DNA of 64,000 bases from Candidatus Defluviilinea proxima (GCA_016721115.1 JADKIW010000001.1:449501-513500), one strand, 5' to 3'. Shown: positions 40,624 through 49,909, counted from the stretch's first letter. The notes: a model not told the origin generated them from the letters alone. Numbers and translations: made by a program.

Positions 40624-42376
40624 ATTGACGTTCCAACAGATCCACCGATAAGTGGATCATTGTCGGCCGCCCATGCGGACAAGTGCGAGGAGAATCACAG
40701 GCTTCAAGATCAGTGAGTAATGCGCGTTGTTCGTCAGTCGTTAGTGATTGTCCGCCTTTGACCGCCATTCGTTTGCAGACACGCGCCGCAAGTTTGGCCT
40801 CGATCTCGTTCTGCCACGGAGTTTCATCCTCTTCAAAATCTTCAACCAATGCGCGCAATGCAGTCGCAGGGTTACTTCCCATGAACAAGGTCGGCATTGC
40901 CCGCACCTGGAATGTATTCGGTCCGAATTCTTCCACATCAAAGCCAAAATGATTTAACACAGATAATTGCTCAAGCAATAACTTCGCGGATTGCGGAGGC
41001 ACCGTCACAACTTCAGGGTTCAACAACGCCTGTGACGGAATGTTCATCATTTCGTGTTGCGTCATCAACTTCTCGAACAACACGCGTTCATGCGCGGCGT
41101 GTTGGTCAATGAGATACAACCCGTCGGGGCCTTCTGCCACCAGATACGTCCCGCCGATCTGACCGATGAGTCTCATCAGGGGAATACGTTCAAACGACTG
41201 TTGTGCCGAACTGACCGTGGACGGTTGACCGTCGGCCGATTTTCCATCGTCTGTGGTCTGTGGTCTACGGTCAATGATTTCTTCATCATGCCCAATCGCC
41301 CAATCCAACCCAATGGAAGATTGTCTAGGTTCTTCTGATGGCACTGTCCTCGTCGTACCCCACAGGCTTGGTGCCACGTTCGGGACAGGGGAATATGCAA
41401 GCAACGCTTTACGCACAGAGCGCTGTACAAAACTAAAGACCTTATCCGAATCTCTGAACCGCACTTCAGCCTTGGCAGGATGTACATTTACATCCACGGC
41501 ATGCGGATCAATTTCAAGGAACAATGCAGTTAAGGGGTAACGTCCCACCATCAGCAAGGTGTGATACGCCTGCAACAAAGCCGTGTTGAGCGAGAACTCA
41601 TGTACCCAACGACCGTTGATGAAGAACGTAATCTCTTTTCGATTGGACCGGGTCAATGAAGTGGGACTGATAAAACCAGTTAAACGATATCCATCTTCTT
41701 CGGCCATCACTTCAAGCATTTGTTTGGCAACATCCACACCGTAGAGCGCGGCAAGGATGGCACGACGGTCGCCGTCGCCCGAAGTTTGCAGAGTGGTGTT
41801 CTTGCCTTCAGATAATTTGAATCGTTTATCAGGGTATGCCAATGCATAACGTGTTACTAAAGAATCGATTGTGCGTCTTTCGGTCACATCGGTCTTTAAA
41901 AATTTCAAGCGGGCAGGTACGTTATAAAATAAATCTTCCACTCGAACGGTTGTCCCCACCGTAGTGCCGACTTTAGTCGGCGTCCCCGCATGTCCGCCCT
42001 CTACTTTGATGCGTGCGCCTTCTTTTTCTTTTTGCACGCGCGAGGTGATCGTCATCCGCGAGACAGAGCCTATTGATGCCAGCGCTTCGCCGCGAAAGCC
42101 AAGCGTTGAGATGGAAAAAAGATCATCGGAGCGAACCAGCTTCGAGGTCGCATGACGCGTGGCGGCCAGTTCAAGTTCCACAGACGGGATGCCCGATCCA
42201 TCATCCGCCACTTCGATCAATTTCTTGCCCGCATCTTCCACTGTGATCGTGATCATCTTCGCGCCTGCGTCCAAAGAATTTTCGAGCAACTCTTTCACGA
42301 CCGAGGCAGGGCGCTCGATCACTTCACCTGCGGCAATCTGTGATGCAACTTCAGGGGCAAGTAAACGAATAGGCAT
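40601..42376 (-). CDS. mutL: DNA mismatch repair protein MutL
   Basis: 591 residues. GHKL ATPase motifs ELLENSLDAG (Glu30, Asn33), DDGSGI and TLGFRGEALASIG are intact. The C-terminal endonuclease motif DQHAAHE-RVLFE (424-435) shows this is a nicking MutL as in bacteria lacking MutH, and the CPHGRPT end is present. The linker (about 355-395) is low-complexity and contains a repeat-like segment (41212-41274). No mutS in the window. Its -10 lies 6 nt before the ATG. Confidence 0.96.
   Translation of the reverse strand: MPIRLLAPEVASQIAAGEVIERPASVVKELLENSLDAGAKMITITVEDAGKKLIEVADDGSGIPSVELELAATRHATSKLVRSDDLFSISTLGFRGEALASIGSVSRMTITSRVQKEKEGARIKVEGGHAGTPTKVGTTVGTTVRVEDLFYNVPARLKFLKTDVTERRTIDSLVTRYALAYPDKRFKLSEGKNTTLQTSGDGDRRAILAALYGVDVAKQMLEVMAEEDGYRLTGFISPTSLTRSNRKEITFFINGRWVHEFSLNTALLQAYHTLLMVGRYPLTALFLEIDPHAVDVNVHPAKAEVRFRDSDKVFSFVQRSVRKALLAYSPVPNVAPSLWGTTRTVPSEEPRQSSIGLDWAIGHDEEIIDRRPQTTDDGKSADGQPSTVSSAQQSFERIPLMRLIGQIGGTYLVAEGPDGLYLIDQHAAHERVLFEKLMTQHEMMNIPSQALLNPEVVTVPPQSAKLLLEQLSVLNHFGFDVEEFGPNTFQVRAMPTLFMGSNPATALRALVEDFEEDETPWQNEIEAKLAARVCKRMAVKGGQSLTTDEQRALLTDLEACDSPRTCPHGRPTMIHLSVDLLERQFGRRGAR
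41212..41274. repeat. Iterated GACCGT/GGTCTGTGG segment inside the mutL linker
   Basis: Within mutL coding DNA, TGACCGT (left) and ACGGTCA (right) bound a segment with repeats such as GACCGTGGACGGTTGACCGTC and CTGTGGTCTGTGGTCTACGG. It codes for the Thr/Asp/Pro-rich linker. It looks like an intergenic-type repeat taken into a tolerant protein linker. Confidence 0.5.
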
Positions 42377-42382
42377 GCGGCG

Positions 42383-42388
42383 ATTATA
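42383..42388 (-). promoter_or_regulatory. Leaderless-type -10 of mutL
   Basis: Minus-strand TATAAT with 6 nt to the ATG at 42376. A TTGTAA lies upstream, but with only a 14-nt spacer. Confidence 0.5.
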
Positions 42389-42429
42389 CCCGTCCTTGCT
42401 CGTTACAATTCACATCGAAAAGTGCGGGT

Positions 42430-42435
42430 TATAAT
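42430..42435 (+). promoter_or_regulatory. Leaderless-type -10 of the HAD nucleotidase gene
   Basis: TATAAT with 6 nt to the ATG at 42442, mirror-image to the mutL -10. No ribosome site follows. Confidence 0.5.
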
Positions 42436-42441
42436 CGGCGG

Positions 42442-43074
42442 ATGCGATTTACCACCATCTTCTTCGACCTCGACGACACACTGTATCCAAGTTCTGTTGG
42501 CTTGTGGAACGCCATCAAAGAGCGCATGAATCTGTACATGACCGAACGCATGGGCATACCCAAAGAGGATGTTCCCGCCCTGCGCGAACAATACTTCAAA
42601 ATGTACGGCACAACCCTGCGCGGATTACAAGCCCGCCACAATGTGGATGTGGAAGATTACCTGGCTTATGTGCATGACCTGCCCCTGAAGGATTACCTGA
42701 CTCCCAATCCTCTTCAACGCAAGATCATCGCTTCGCTCCCGACCCGCAACCTGATCTTCACAAACGCAGACGTTCACCACGCTCGAAGAGTGCTCACGGC
42801 TCTCAACCTCAACGATCTCTTCGAGACCATTATTGATATCAATGCAGTTGCACCCTACTGCAAGCCCATGCCCGAATCCTTTGCCATCGCGCAGGAACTC
42901 GCCGATGAACCCGATCCGCGCAAATGCGTAATGATCGATGATCTTCCACACACCACCCGCGCCGCATTGAGTGTGGGTATGGCCAGCATCTTATACGGCA
43001 CCGAGGAGCCCACACCCAATGCCAGCGGCGTCTTTGCAGATTGGAATCATCTGCCGATATTATTAGGCGATTGA
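42442..43074 (+). CDS. HAD-superfamily pyrimidine 5'-nucleotidase-like hydrolase
   Basis: 210 residues. Motif I FFDLDDTLYP (Asp9, Asp11), motif II IFTNADVHH, Lys in CKPMPESF, and motif IV CVMIDDLPHTT. The helical cap with RLGLQARHNVD-type helices and the order of motifs fit the SDT1/YjjG-like pyrimidine nucleotidases, which remove phosphate from UMP or CMP. Cytoplasmic, diverges from mutL. Confidence 0.88.
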   Translation: MRFTTIFFDLDDTLYPSSVGLWNAIKERMNLYMTERMGIPKEDVPALREQYFKMYGTTLRGLQARHNVDVEDYLAYVHDLPLKDYLTPNPLQRKIIASLPTRNLIFTNADVHHARRVLTALNLNDLFETIIDINAVAPYCKPMPESFAIAQELADEPDPRKCVMIDDLPHTTRAALSVGMASILYGTEEPTPNASGVFADWNHLPILLGD

Positions 43075-43083
43075 TATTCAACT

Positions 43084-43112
43084 GTAGGGGCGAAGCAATG
43101 TTTCGCCCCTAC
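43084..43112. repeat. GTAGGGGCG hairpin repeat (copy C)
   Basis: 11-bp arms GTAGGGGCGAA and TTCGCCCCTAC around GCAATGT; only a few bases differ from copy A at 21063. It lies between the HAD gene and the small membrane protein. Confidence 0.85.
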
Positions 43113-43133
43113 AACATAAACAGGAAAAACAAA

Positions 43134-43364
43134 ATGGAATCAAACCGTGTCGTCATCGCCGCTTTGTTATTCATCGTTGCCATCATTGCCATCAACTTTG
43201 CCATGATCGTCATTGCGCGCAATTGGGCCAAAGGCGGAAACTCGCGCTGGATGTCAGCAATACGCGATTCGCTCAATAAAAGTACACAAAGCTCCTCGAG
43301 CAAATCCATGGATGAACTACGGCAAAAGATGGAAGAATTGGAAAGCAAAAAAAGAGAAGAGTAG
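43134..43364 (+). CDS. Small single-pass membrane protein
   Basis: 76 residues from ATG 43134, after CAGGA. One membrane helix (6-24, VVIAALLFIVAIIAINFAM), a Ser-rich middle and a charged C-terminus ending RQKMEELESKKREE that may form a short coiled coil. Possibly co-transcribed with the S41 peptidase. Function unknown. Confidence 0.6.
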   Translation: MESNRVVIAALLFIVAIIAINFAMIVIARNWAKGGNSRWMSAIRDSLNKSTQSSSSKSMDELRQKMEELESKKREE

Positions 43365-43527
43365 CCCGTACATCACTCGCTTTGGGCCGTGCCGTACCAA
43401 CGTACCACGGTAAGTGTTCTTTCTAACATTTCTCATACGGGGAATTTCATTATTCTTTAATCCCGTCATAGTATCTTTTATCAGCGGTCAGATCATGAGA
43501 TGTGACCGCCAATTACTGGAGGCATTC

Positions 43528-44868
43528 GTGAGTAAAACAACAAAGGTCATTTTCGGCATCTTCGCGGCATTTATCCTGTTGACAGGGTCATTTGCGGGAG
43601 GCTTTCTAACACGGCATGTACTGGCGCAAGCCAATATTTTTCCCGGCTTTAGCGATACACAATCCGATGTGCCATTCATCCACCCACCCATATCACTAAC
43701 CCCACAGACAGATAACCCGACCCCATCAACACCGGGTGATACACAGACCGCATTCAAACCATTCTGGGAAGTGTGGAACCTGATCCACTCGCAATACGTG
43801 TCGCAACCCGTGGATGATGCCAAGCTCATCGAAGGCGCCATCAATGGCATGTTGCGGACTCTCGATGTAGGCCTTAACTATTACGAGAACCCCGATCAAG
43901 TCAAGACAAGTGACGAATACCTGAATGGCAAGGACTACGAAGGAATTGGAGCCTATGTCGATACCAAAGGCGAATACCTGACCGTCATCAGTCCGATCAA
44001 GGACTCCCCTGCCGCCAACGCAGGTCTTCGTCCGCGCGATGTCATCATTGCTCTTGATGGTGTGGATATGACCGGCACCCCGCCTGAAGATGTGCGTCAA
44101 AAGGTGCTCGGTCCTGCAGGCACAGACGTAACTCTCACGATCGTACGCAACGGCGAACCCAAGCCCTTCGATGTAGTAATCACACGCGCCAAGATCACCA
44201 CGCCGTTGGTTGAATCAGAAATGCGTGATGATGGCATTGCCTACGTTCGCTTGAATACGTTTGGTGATACTGCCGATAAAGAATTGCGCAACGCGCTGAA
44301 AGAGCTCCTCGCCAAGAATCCCAAAGGTCTGATCTTTGACCTGCGCTATAACGGCGGCGGTTACCTCGATCAGGGTATTGCCGTGGCATCCGAATTCCTG
44401 CCGTCAGGTAAGGTGGTTGTCTACGAAAAATATGGAGATGGCAATATCATTGAAAGTAAATCTACCGGCGTTGGTGTTGCCACCGATATCCCAATGGTTG
44501 TGCTCGTCAACGAAGGTTCTGCATCCGCTTCTGAAATTGTGGCAGGTGCCCTTCAGGATTATAGCCGCGCCAAATTGGTTGGAGTCATTACCTACGGTAA
44601 AGGTTCAGTACAAAGCGTGAACATGCTCTCTAACCAGGGCATTGCTGCCATCACCAGTGCTGAATGGCTCACCCCAAACAAGAGACTCATCCAAGACACC
44701 GGTCTCACACCGGATGTGTATGTTGAATTCACACAGGAAGATTTCGACAAAAACATCGATCCACAACTGGATGCCGCAGTGGAAACCATCAACGCCATGG
44801 TGAACAACACAGCCATTCCAACTTCACAGCCCATTCCAGCCACGGCAACCGCAACCCCGGTCCCGTAA
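43528..44868 (+). CDS. S41-family C-terminal processing peptidase (CtpA-like)
   Basis: 446 residues from a GTG at 43528, 5 nt after GGAGG; earlier starts lack such a site. N-terminal signal/anchor (FGIFAAFILLTGSFAGGFL), PDZ domain (about residues 145-225, GIGAYVDTKGEYLTVISPIKDSPAANAGLRPRDVIIALDG), and the Ser-Lys site: NEGSASASEIVAGAL and GVITYGKGSVQS. It ends in a Pro/Thr-rich stretch. Trims or degrades exported proteins from their C-termini. The gene is next to another membrane peptidase. Confidence 0.93.
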   Translation: MSKTTKVIFGIFAAFILLTGSFAGGFLTRHVLAQANIFPGFSDTQSDVPFIHPPISLTPQTDNPTPSTPGDTQTAFKPFWEVWNLIHSQYVSQPVDDAKLIEGAINGMLRTLDVGLNYYENPDQVKTSDEYLNGKDYEGIGAYVDTKGEYLTVISPIKDSPAANAGLRPRDVIIALDGVDMTGTPPEDVRQKVLGPAGTDVTLTIVRNGEPKPFDVVITRAKITTPLVESEMRDDGIAYVRLNTFGDTADKELRNALKELLAKNPKGLIFDLRYNGGGYLDQGIAVASEFLPSGKVVVYEKYGDGNIIESKSTGVGVATDIPMVVLVNEGSASASEIVAGALQDYSRAKLVGVITYGKGSVQSVNMLSNQGIAAITSAEWLTPNKRLIQDTGLTPDVYVEFTQEDFDKNIDPQLDAAVETINAMVNNTAIPTSQPIPATATATPVP

Positions 44869-44897
44869 TACGCGTAGAGTCAAAAGAAGGAGAAAAA

Positions 44898-45635
44898 ATG
44901 TTTTTCTTTGACCCAACCTATCTCATATTCATGGTCCCTGCCTTCATTTTGATGGGCATCACATCATGGTACGTAAGACATGCCTACAACAAATGGAGCA
45001 AGATCCGCGCCATCAGTGGTCTGACCGGCGCCCAAGCCGCACAACAACTGGTCTCACGCGCCATCTACACCAGCGAGGGAAGCGCCGATCTCCGAAACGT
45101 CCGCGTGCTTGGCATTGGCGGTAACCTCACTGACCACTACAATCCGCAAGACAAAACGCTCTATCTATCCCCCGGCGTTGCGAATACACCCTCCGTTGCG
45201 GCGGTTGCAATTGCCGCACACGAACTCGGTCATGCATTGCAGGATGCAGAGGGATACTTCCCGCTTCGTCTTCGATCCATGATGGTGCCTATGGTGAGCA
45301 TCGGTTCCAACCTCGGTTGGGGTCTCATCATGGTGGGTTTACTTCTTCGTGCCACCAACATCGGCATCGGTCTCGCATGGCTGGGCGTTCTTTTCTTCGC
45401 AGGCGGCGCGCTCTTCGCACTCGCAACTTTACCTGTCGAGTTTGATGCATCCGCACGTGCAAAATCGATGCTCACCCAAAGCGGTATCATCCGCACCGAT
45501 GAAGAAGCGAGTGGAGTCAACGCCGTACTCAACGCCGCCGCACTCACCTATGTTGCCGCTCTCGTCACTGCCGTACTGCAACTTCTTTACTACGTCTTCC
45601 TTGTCGGCGGTCTCGGCGGGCGCCGCAGAGACTAA
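44898..45635 (+). CDS. Zinc-dependent neutral metallopeptidase (YugP-like)
   Basis: 245 residues. Zinc motif AIAAHELGHALQDAEGY (HExxH), one N-terminal membrane segment (5-22), a pair of hydrophobic segments (about 125-170), and one near the C-terminus (210-230). This fits the DUF2268/YugP-type inner-membrane peptidases. It follows the S41 gene by 29 nt with GAAGGAG before its ATG, and could share its substrates. Confidence 0.88.
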   Translation: MFFFDPTYLIFMVPAFILMGITSWYVRHAYNKWSKIRAISGLTGAQAAQQLVSRAIYTSEGSADLRNVRVLGIGGNLTDHYNPQDKTLYLSPGVANTPSVAAVAIAAHELGHALQDAEGYFPLRLRSMMVPMVSIGSNLGWGLIMVGLLLRATNIGIGLAWLGVLFFAGGALFALATLPVEFDASARAKSMLTQSGIIRTDEEASGVNAVLNAAALTYVAALVTAVLQLLYYVFLVGGLGGRRRD

Positions 45636-45676
45636 TCTTTATCTTTAAACTTCTTGCAATCTCGAAGTTGAAAAGC

Positions 45677-45721
45677 TATACACAAACACCCGCGAGAAAA
45701 ACTCGCGGGTGTTTGTGTATA
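45677..45721. repeat. Long hairpin before the flippase-like gene
   Basis: Perfect 20-bp arms (45677-45696 and 45702-45721) around AAAAA; left arm begins TATACACAAACACCC. It may end the upstream peptidase transcript. Its right end builds the TATAAT at 45718-45723 that lies 7 nt before the next ATG, so terminator and promoter overlap. Confidence 0.85.
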
Positions 45722-45730
45722 ATCCTTCTC

Positions 45731-46726
45731 ATGCGGAAATTCATCTTCATCCTTGTTATCTTTCTTGGCGCCGCGTTTGTGTATCTGAGCTTTGGGGAAA
45801 TCGAAACTATTCTAACAACCCTTCAAAAGGGAAACGTATGGTTTGTACTTCTTGCTATTTTCATTCAGTGCTTATGGTTCCTTGTATCGGGACTAACGTA
45901 TCTATCTCTATATCGAGTCCTAGGTATGGACGGCACAATTTATGAACTCTCGCTGATGTCGGCCGCCGCGAATTTCATCAACGTTGTTGCTCCCAGCGCA
46001 GGCATGGGCGGTATGGCTGTTTTTATCAGCAACGCGAACCGCAACAACCAATCCGCTGGCAAGGCCACAGTCATAAGCGTGTTGTATATCCTTTTAGATT
46101 ACATCGCATTTCTCGTTGTCCTTGCACTGGGCTTATTCGTCCTCGCCCGCCGTAACAACCTTAGCCCTACAGAGATCATCGCATCTTTCGTCATGTTGGC
46201 AATTGCAGCCACACTTGGTTTTTTTCTATACCTTGGCTCAAAGTCAGCACAGGCACTGGGAAGTGCACTAGCCGGGATCGCACGCTTTATCAATCGTATT
46301 GCCCGCCCGTTCATCCACCGCGAATACCTCAGCGAAACACGAGCTTATGAATTTGCTGAAGAAATGGCAACAGACCTCAAATCACTGCCCGAACGTTGGC
46401 AGAGTTTGGTCAAGCCATTGGCGTATGCTCTTCTAAACAAAGCCATCATGATGAGCATTCTGGCGGCATGTTTTCTTTCTTTTGCTGTTCCCTTCACGGC
46501 AGGCACCATCATCGGCGGCTTTTCCATTTCGTATTTATTTCTCGTTGTATCCCCTACGCCATCTGGCATAGGTATCGTTGAGGGCATCATGCCATTGGCG
46601 CTTTCATCACTTCTCGTTCCGTGGAGTCAGGCAGTGATCGTCACACTTGCTTATCGCGGCATCACGTTCTGGCTTCCGTTGGGCGTGGGAGCAATTGCGC
46701 TTCGAGTTTTGGAACACGAGAAATAA
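45731..46726 (+). CDS. Flippase-like membrane protein (UPF0104/LPG_synthase_TM)
   Basis: 331 residues from ATG 45731; the upstream extension lies in the hairpin. About eight membrane helices, starting MRKFIFILVIFLGAAFVYLSFG; the block NFINVVAPSAGMGGMAVF, and SPTPSGIGIVEGIMPLAL near the C-terminus, are the family signature. The proteins resemble the flippase domain of lysyl-PG synthases and are lipid or glycolipid translocases. No synthetase domain is attached. Confidence 0.88.
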   Translation: MRKFIFILVIFLGAAFVYLSFGEIETILTTLQKGNVWFVLLAIFIQCLWFLVSGLTYLSLYRVLGMDGTIYELSLMSAAANFINVVAPSAGMGGMAVFISNANRNNQSAGKATVISVLYILLDYIAFLVVLALGLFVLARRNNLSPTEIIASFVMLAIAATLGFFLYLGSKSAQALGSALAGIARFINRIARPFIHREYLSETRAYEFAEEMATDLKSLPERWQSLVKPLAYALLNKAIMMSILAACFLSFAVPFTAGTIIGGFSISYLFLVVSPTPSGIGIVEGIMPLALSSLLVPWSQAVIVTLAYRGITFWLPLGVGAIALRVLEHEK

Positions 46727-46729
46727 CCC

Positions 46730-49330
46730 ATGCCTATTGTTTCTCTTTTGGATTTCTGGAAACGTGACCCTGATACAGCCCCCAATCTTGTTGCCTGGCA
46801 GACGCTTCCCTCTCGCCCCGCACAAACGCATCCTTTTCCGACCGATCTGCCTGATCCCGTTAAACAAACCTTGATCGCCGCTGGGATCCATACTCTCTAC
46901 TCCCATCAATTCGAAGCATGGACTCATTCCCGCAATCGCGAAAATATTATTCTCTCCACCGGCACAGCCTCGGGAAAAACGCTTGCTTATAATCTGCCAG
47001 TCATCGCTGAACTGATTTCCAATCCAAACTCTCGCGCACTTTATCTCTTCCCCACCAAAGCCCTCACGCAAGATCAATTGAATACGTTGACAGGTTTGAA
47101 CGTTGAAACGTTCGAACGTTTTAACCTGCCAACGGCAATTTATGATGGCGACACTCCTCAAAAAGATCGCTCCCAGATCCGCAAGAACGCGCGCATCGTG
47201 TTATCCAACCCCGATATGCTCCACACGGGAATCCTTCCCCATCACACTAACTGGCTTGAGTTCTTCTCCAATCTCAAGTTCATCGTCATAGACGAAGCCC
47301 ACACCTATCGCGGCGTCTTCGGTTCACATGTTGCCAATGTCATTCGCAGAATTAAACGTATCGCGAACTTCTATGGTGCAAAACCACAATTCATCCTTGC
47401 ATCTGCCACTATCGGCAACCCCAAACAGCTCGCTGAAAAACTCATCGAAGAACCCGTCCACTTAATTGATAACGATGGCTCTGCACGCGGACCACGTCAC
47501 TTCATCATCTACAACCCACCGCTGACAGATAAAGCACTCGGTTTGCGAAAATCATCCTTGCTCGAAGGTGTGCGGCTGGCAAGGGAATTGGTCAACAGCA
47601 ATGTGCAAACGGTGGTATTCGCACGATCCCGAAGAAGTGTTGAGATCATCTTGAGTTATTTACAAGGCGAGCTCACTCCAGACTCCAGCATTGAGTCACC
47701 ACTGATCCCTTATGATGAACTGCCCAATCCACGATCTTTCGTCCGTGGGTATCGAAGCGGATACCTCCCCAATCAACGCCGCGAGATCGAAAAAGGACTC
47801 CGCGATGGCACGATCAAAACTGTCGTGGCCACGAATGCCCTTGAGTTGGGAATCGATATCGGCGGGTTGGGCGCGGCAGTCCTCGTCGGCTACCCGGGAA
47901 CTGTCGCTTCAGCGAGACAGCAAGCAGGTCGAGCAGGACGCGGTCTTGAATCCGCAGTGGCAGTAATGGTCGCATCGGCGAGTCCGCTCGATCAGTTCAT
48001 CGCACATCATCCAGAATATTTTTTTGATCGTTCACCCGAGCAGGCATTGGTCAACCCCGATCATTTGTTGATTCTGCTCGAGCATTTGCGTTGCGCGATG
48101 TTTGAGTTGCCGTTCCAAAAAGGCGAAGGCTTTGGCGCGTTAGCGGGCGAAACCATTGATGAATATCTCGAGTTTCTACTTTCCAACAACGAAGCACACA
48201 TTTCACAGGATAAATATTTTTGGATGTCTGATTCGTATCCCGCCGCGAATATCTCGTTGCGCTCGGCATCTCCACAAGGCGTTGTGTTGCAAGCAACCAC
48301 CGAGGACGGTAGACCATGGACAGTAGGGACCGTGGATGGCGAAAGCGCGTTATGGATGGTTCATCCCGGCGCGATCTATTTGCACGAAGCGCAACAATAT
48401 TTTGTGAAGGAATTAAATCTCGAGGATCACATCGCACGCATCAAGCCTATCGAGAGCGATTACTATACTGAGCCATTGCGCGGCACAACGGTTGAAGTGT
48501 TATCTGAATCTGCACAAACCACTGTTCCCGGGTGCGAGAAAAAATGGGGCGAGTTGCAAGTCACCACGCAAGTGACAGCCTTTCTTAAACGACGCTGGTA
48601 CACGCATGAGACGTTGGGGCAGGAACCACTGGACTTACCTCCCACCGACTTGCAGACCACTGGCTATTGGCTTTTCCTCTCCGAAGAAACAGTGACGCGT
48701 CTGCGCGAAGCTGGAGCCTGGACCAACGACCCGAACGATTACGGCCCTGAATGGTCAAAGATCCGTGAGAAGGTTCGCACGAGAGATGGATTCAAGTGTC
48801 AGGTATGCGGAACACCAGAAGCAAAAAAGCAACATGATGTGCATCACAAGATTCCCTTCCGTTCGTTTATCCGAAGTGCCGTAGGTGAAGGTCTGGCGCT
48901 TCAACAAGCAACGCAACAAGCCAATCGACTTGACAATCTCATTACGCTCTGTCCTTCCTGCCACAAACAAGCGGAAGCGAACGTGCGCATGCGAAGCGGG
49001 CTGGCTGGGCTGGCCTATGTGCTCGGCAATCTTGCGCCGTTATTCTTGATGTGCGATGCAGGCGACCTCGGCACACACATCGAACCTGTCCAAAACCAAG
49101 TATTCGGTAGCCCAACAGTTGTGTTGTACGACTCCGTCCCTGCTGGGATCGGGTTCAGTGAAAAGCTTTTTGAGTTACACGACGAACTGGTCGCACGCGC
49201 ACTTGAACTTGTCGGCGAATGTGCCTGCGAGGATGGTTGTCCCTCATGCGTGGGGCCGGGCGGCGAAAATGGATACGGGGGAAAGCAGGAAGCGCTGGAA
49301 ATATTGAAGGAACTTTCGAAGAAAGAATGA
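46730..49330 (+). CDS. MrfA/Hrq1-like DEAD-box helicase with HNH insertion and DUF1998
   Basis: 866 residues. SF2 motifs: Q/I region with STGTASGKTLAYNLP (76-90), VIDEAHTYRG (187-196), ASATIGNP, ELGIDIGG and QQAGRAGRG. C-terminal zinc cluster of MrfA/YprA-type proteins: CACEDGCPSC (about 831-840). Between is an HNH-like unit: CQVCG (about 690), HHKIPF, LCPSCHK (about 741-747). This insertion is not usual in MrfA, which repairs DNA cross-links with the exonuclease MrfB. The start lies 3 nt after the flippase-like stop and the stop overlaps the GNAT start. Confidence 0.88.
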   Translation: MPIVSLLDFWKRDPDTAPNLVAWQTLPSRPAQTHPFPTDLPDPVKQTLIAAGIHTLYSHQFEAWTHSRNRENIILSTGTASGKTLAYNLPVIAELISNPNSRALYLFPTKALTQDQLNTLTGLNVETFERFNLPTAIYDGDTPQKDRSQIRKNARIVLSNPDMLHTGILPHHTNWLEFFSNLKFIVIDEAHTYRGVFGSHVANVIRRIKRIANFYGAKPQFILASATIGNPKQLAEKLIEEPVHLIDNDGSARGPRHFIIYNPPLTDKALGLRKSSLLEGVRLARELVNSNVQTVVFARSRRSVEIILSYLQGELTPDSSIESPLIPYDELPNPRSFVRGYRSGYLPNQRREIEKGLRDGTIKTVVATNALELGIDIGGLGAAVLVGYPGTVASARQQAGRAGRGLESAVAVMVASASPLDQFIAHHPEYFFDRSPEQALVNPDHLLILLEHLRCAMFELPFQKGEGFGALAGETIDEYLEFLLSNNEAHISQDKYFWMSDSYPAANISLRSASPQGVVLQATTEDGRPWTVGTVDGESALWMVHPGAIYLHEAQQYFVKELNLEDHIARIKPIESDYYTEPLRGTTVEVLSESAQTTVPGCEKKWGELQVTTQVTAFLKRRWYTHETLGQEPLDLPPTDLQTTGYWLFLSEETVTRLREAGAWTNDPNDYGPEWSKIREKVRTRDGFKCQVCGTPEAKKQHDVHHKIPFRSFIRSAVGEGLALQQATQQANRLDNLITLCPSCHKQAEANVRMRSGLAGLAYVLGNLAPLFLMCDAGDLGTHIEPVQNQVFGSPTVVLYDSVPAGIGFSEKLFELHDELVARALELVGECACEDGCPSCVGPGGENGYGGKQEALEILKELSKKE

Positions 49331-49860
49331 ACATCCGTTTTCTAGTACGCGATGAAATTCCCTTGATCTGGCAAATTGACCGGCGCGAGATCATCAACAA
49401 TGTCTACTATTTGCGAAACGGGAAGTTGGTGCTTGTCCCTGAATATTATGATATGCAAGGCTGGCCACCCGGCGAAGCGGAACATTACACGCCCATCCTG
49501 TTGGACTGTTTCGATCGTGGCGGTACATTTTGGGGAGTGTTCGAAGAATCGAAACTTGTCGGCACGGCAATATTGGAAAGCAAATGGATCGGATCGAAGC
49601 GTGACACATTGCAATTGAAATTCCTGCATATCAGCCGTGGACAGCGCAAACAAGGGCTGGGAACAAGACTCTTCCAGTTGGCAGTTGACCGTGCAAGATC
49701 GCTTGGCGCAAAGAAATTATATATCTCCGCCACCCCATCGGAAAATACGGTCAATTACTACATGAGGCTGGGATGCGTGCTCGCAACCGAGACAGACCCA
49801 GACCTGTTCGCACTCGAACCGGAAGATATTCATCTGGAATATATTATTCTGAAACAATAA
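49327..49860 (+). CDS. GNAT-family N-acetyltransferase
   Basis: 177 residues; the ATG overlaps the helicase stop (ATGA), so a longer upstream reading is wrong. Acetyl-CoA site HISRGQRKQGLGTRLFQLAVD (R/QxxGxG/A), followed by SATPSENTVNYYMRLGCVL. The acceptor is not predictable. Translational coupling to the helicase may mean a shared process or simple operon packing. Confidence 0.88.
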   Translation: MNIRFLVRDEIPLIWQIDRREIINNVYYLRNGKLVLVPEYYDMQGWPPGEAEHYTPILLDCFDRGGTFWGVFEESKLVGTAILESKWIGSKRDTLQLKFLHISRGQRKQGLGTRLFQLAVDRARSLGAKKLYISATPSENTVNYYMRLGCVLATETDPDLFALEPEDIHLEYIILKQ

Positions 49861-49909
49861 TCCCCCTCGATGCGTTCTATACAATGAATCACAAGAGGAG
49901 AACAGCATC

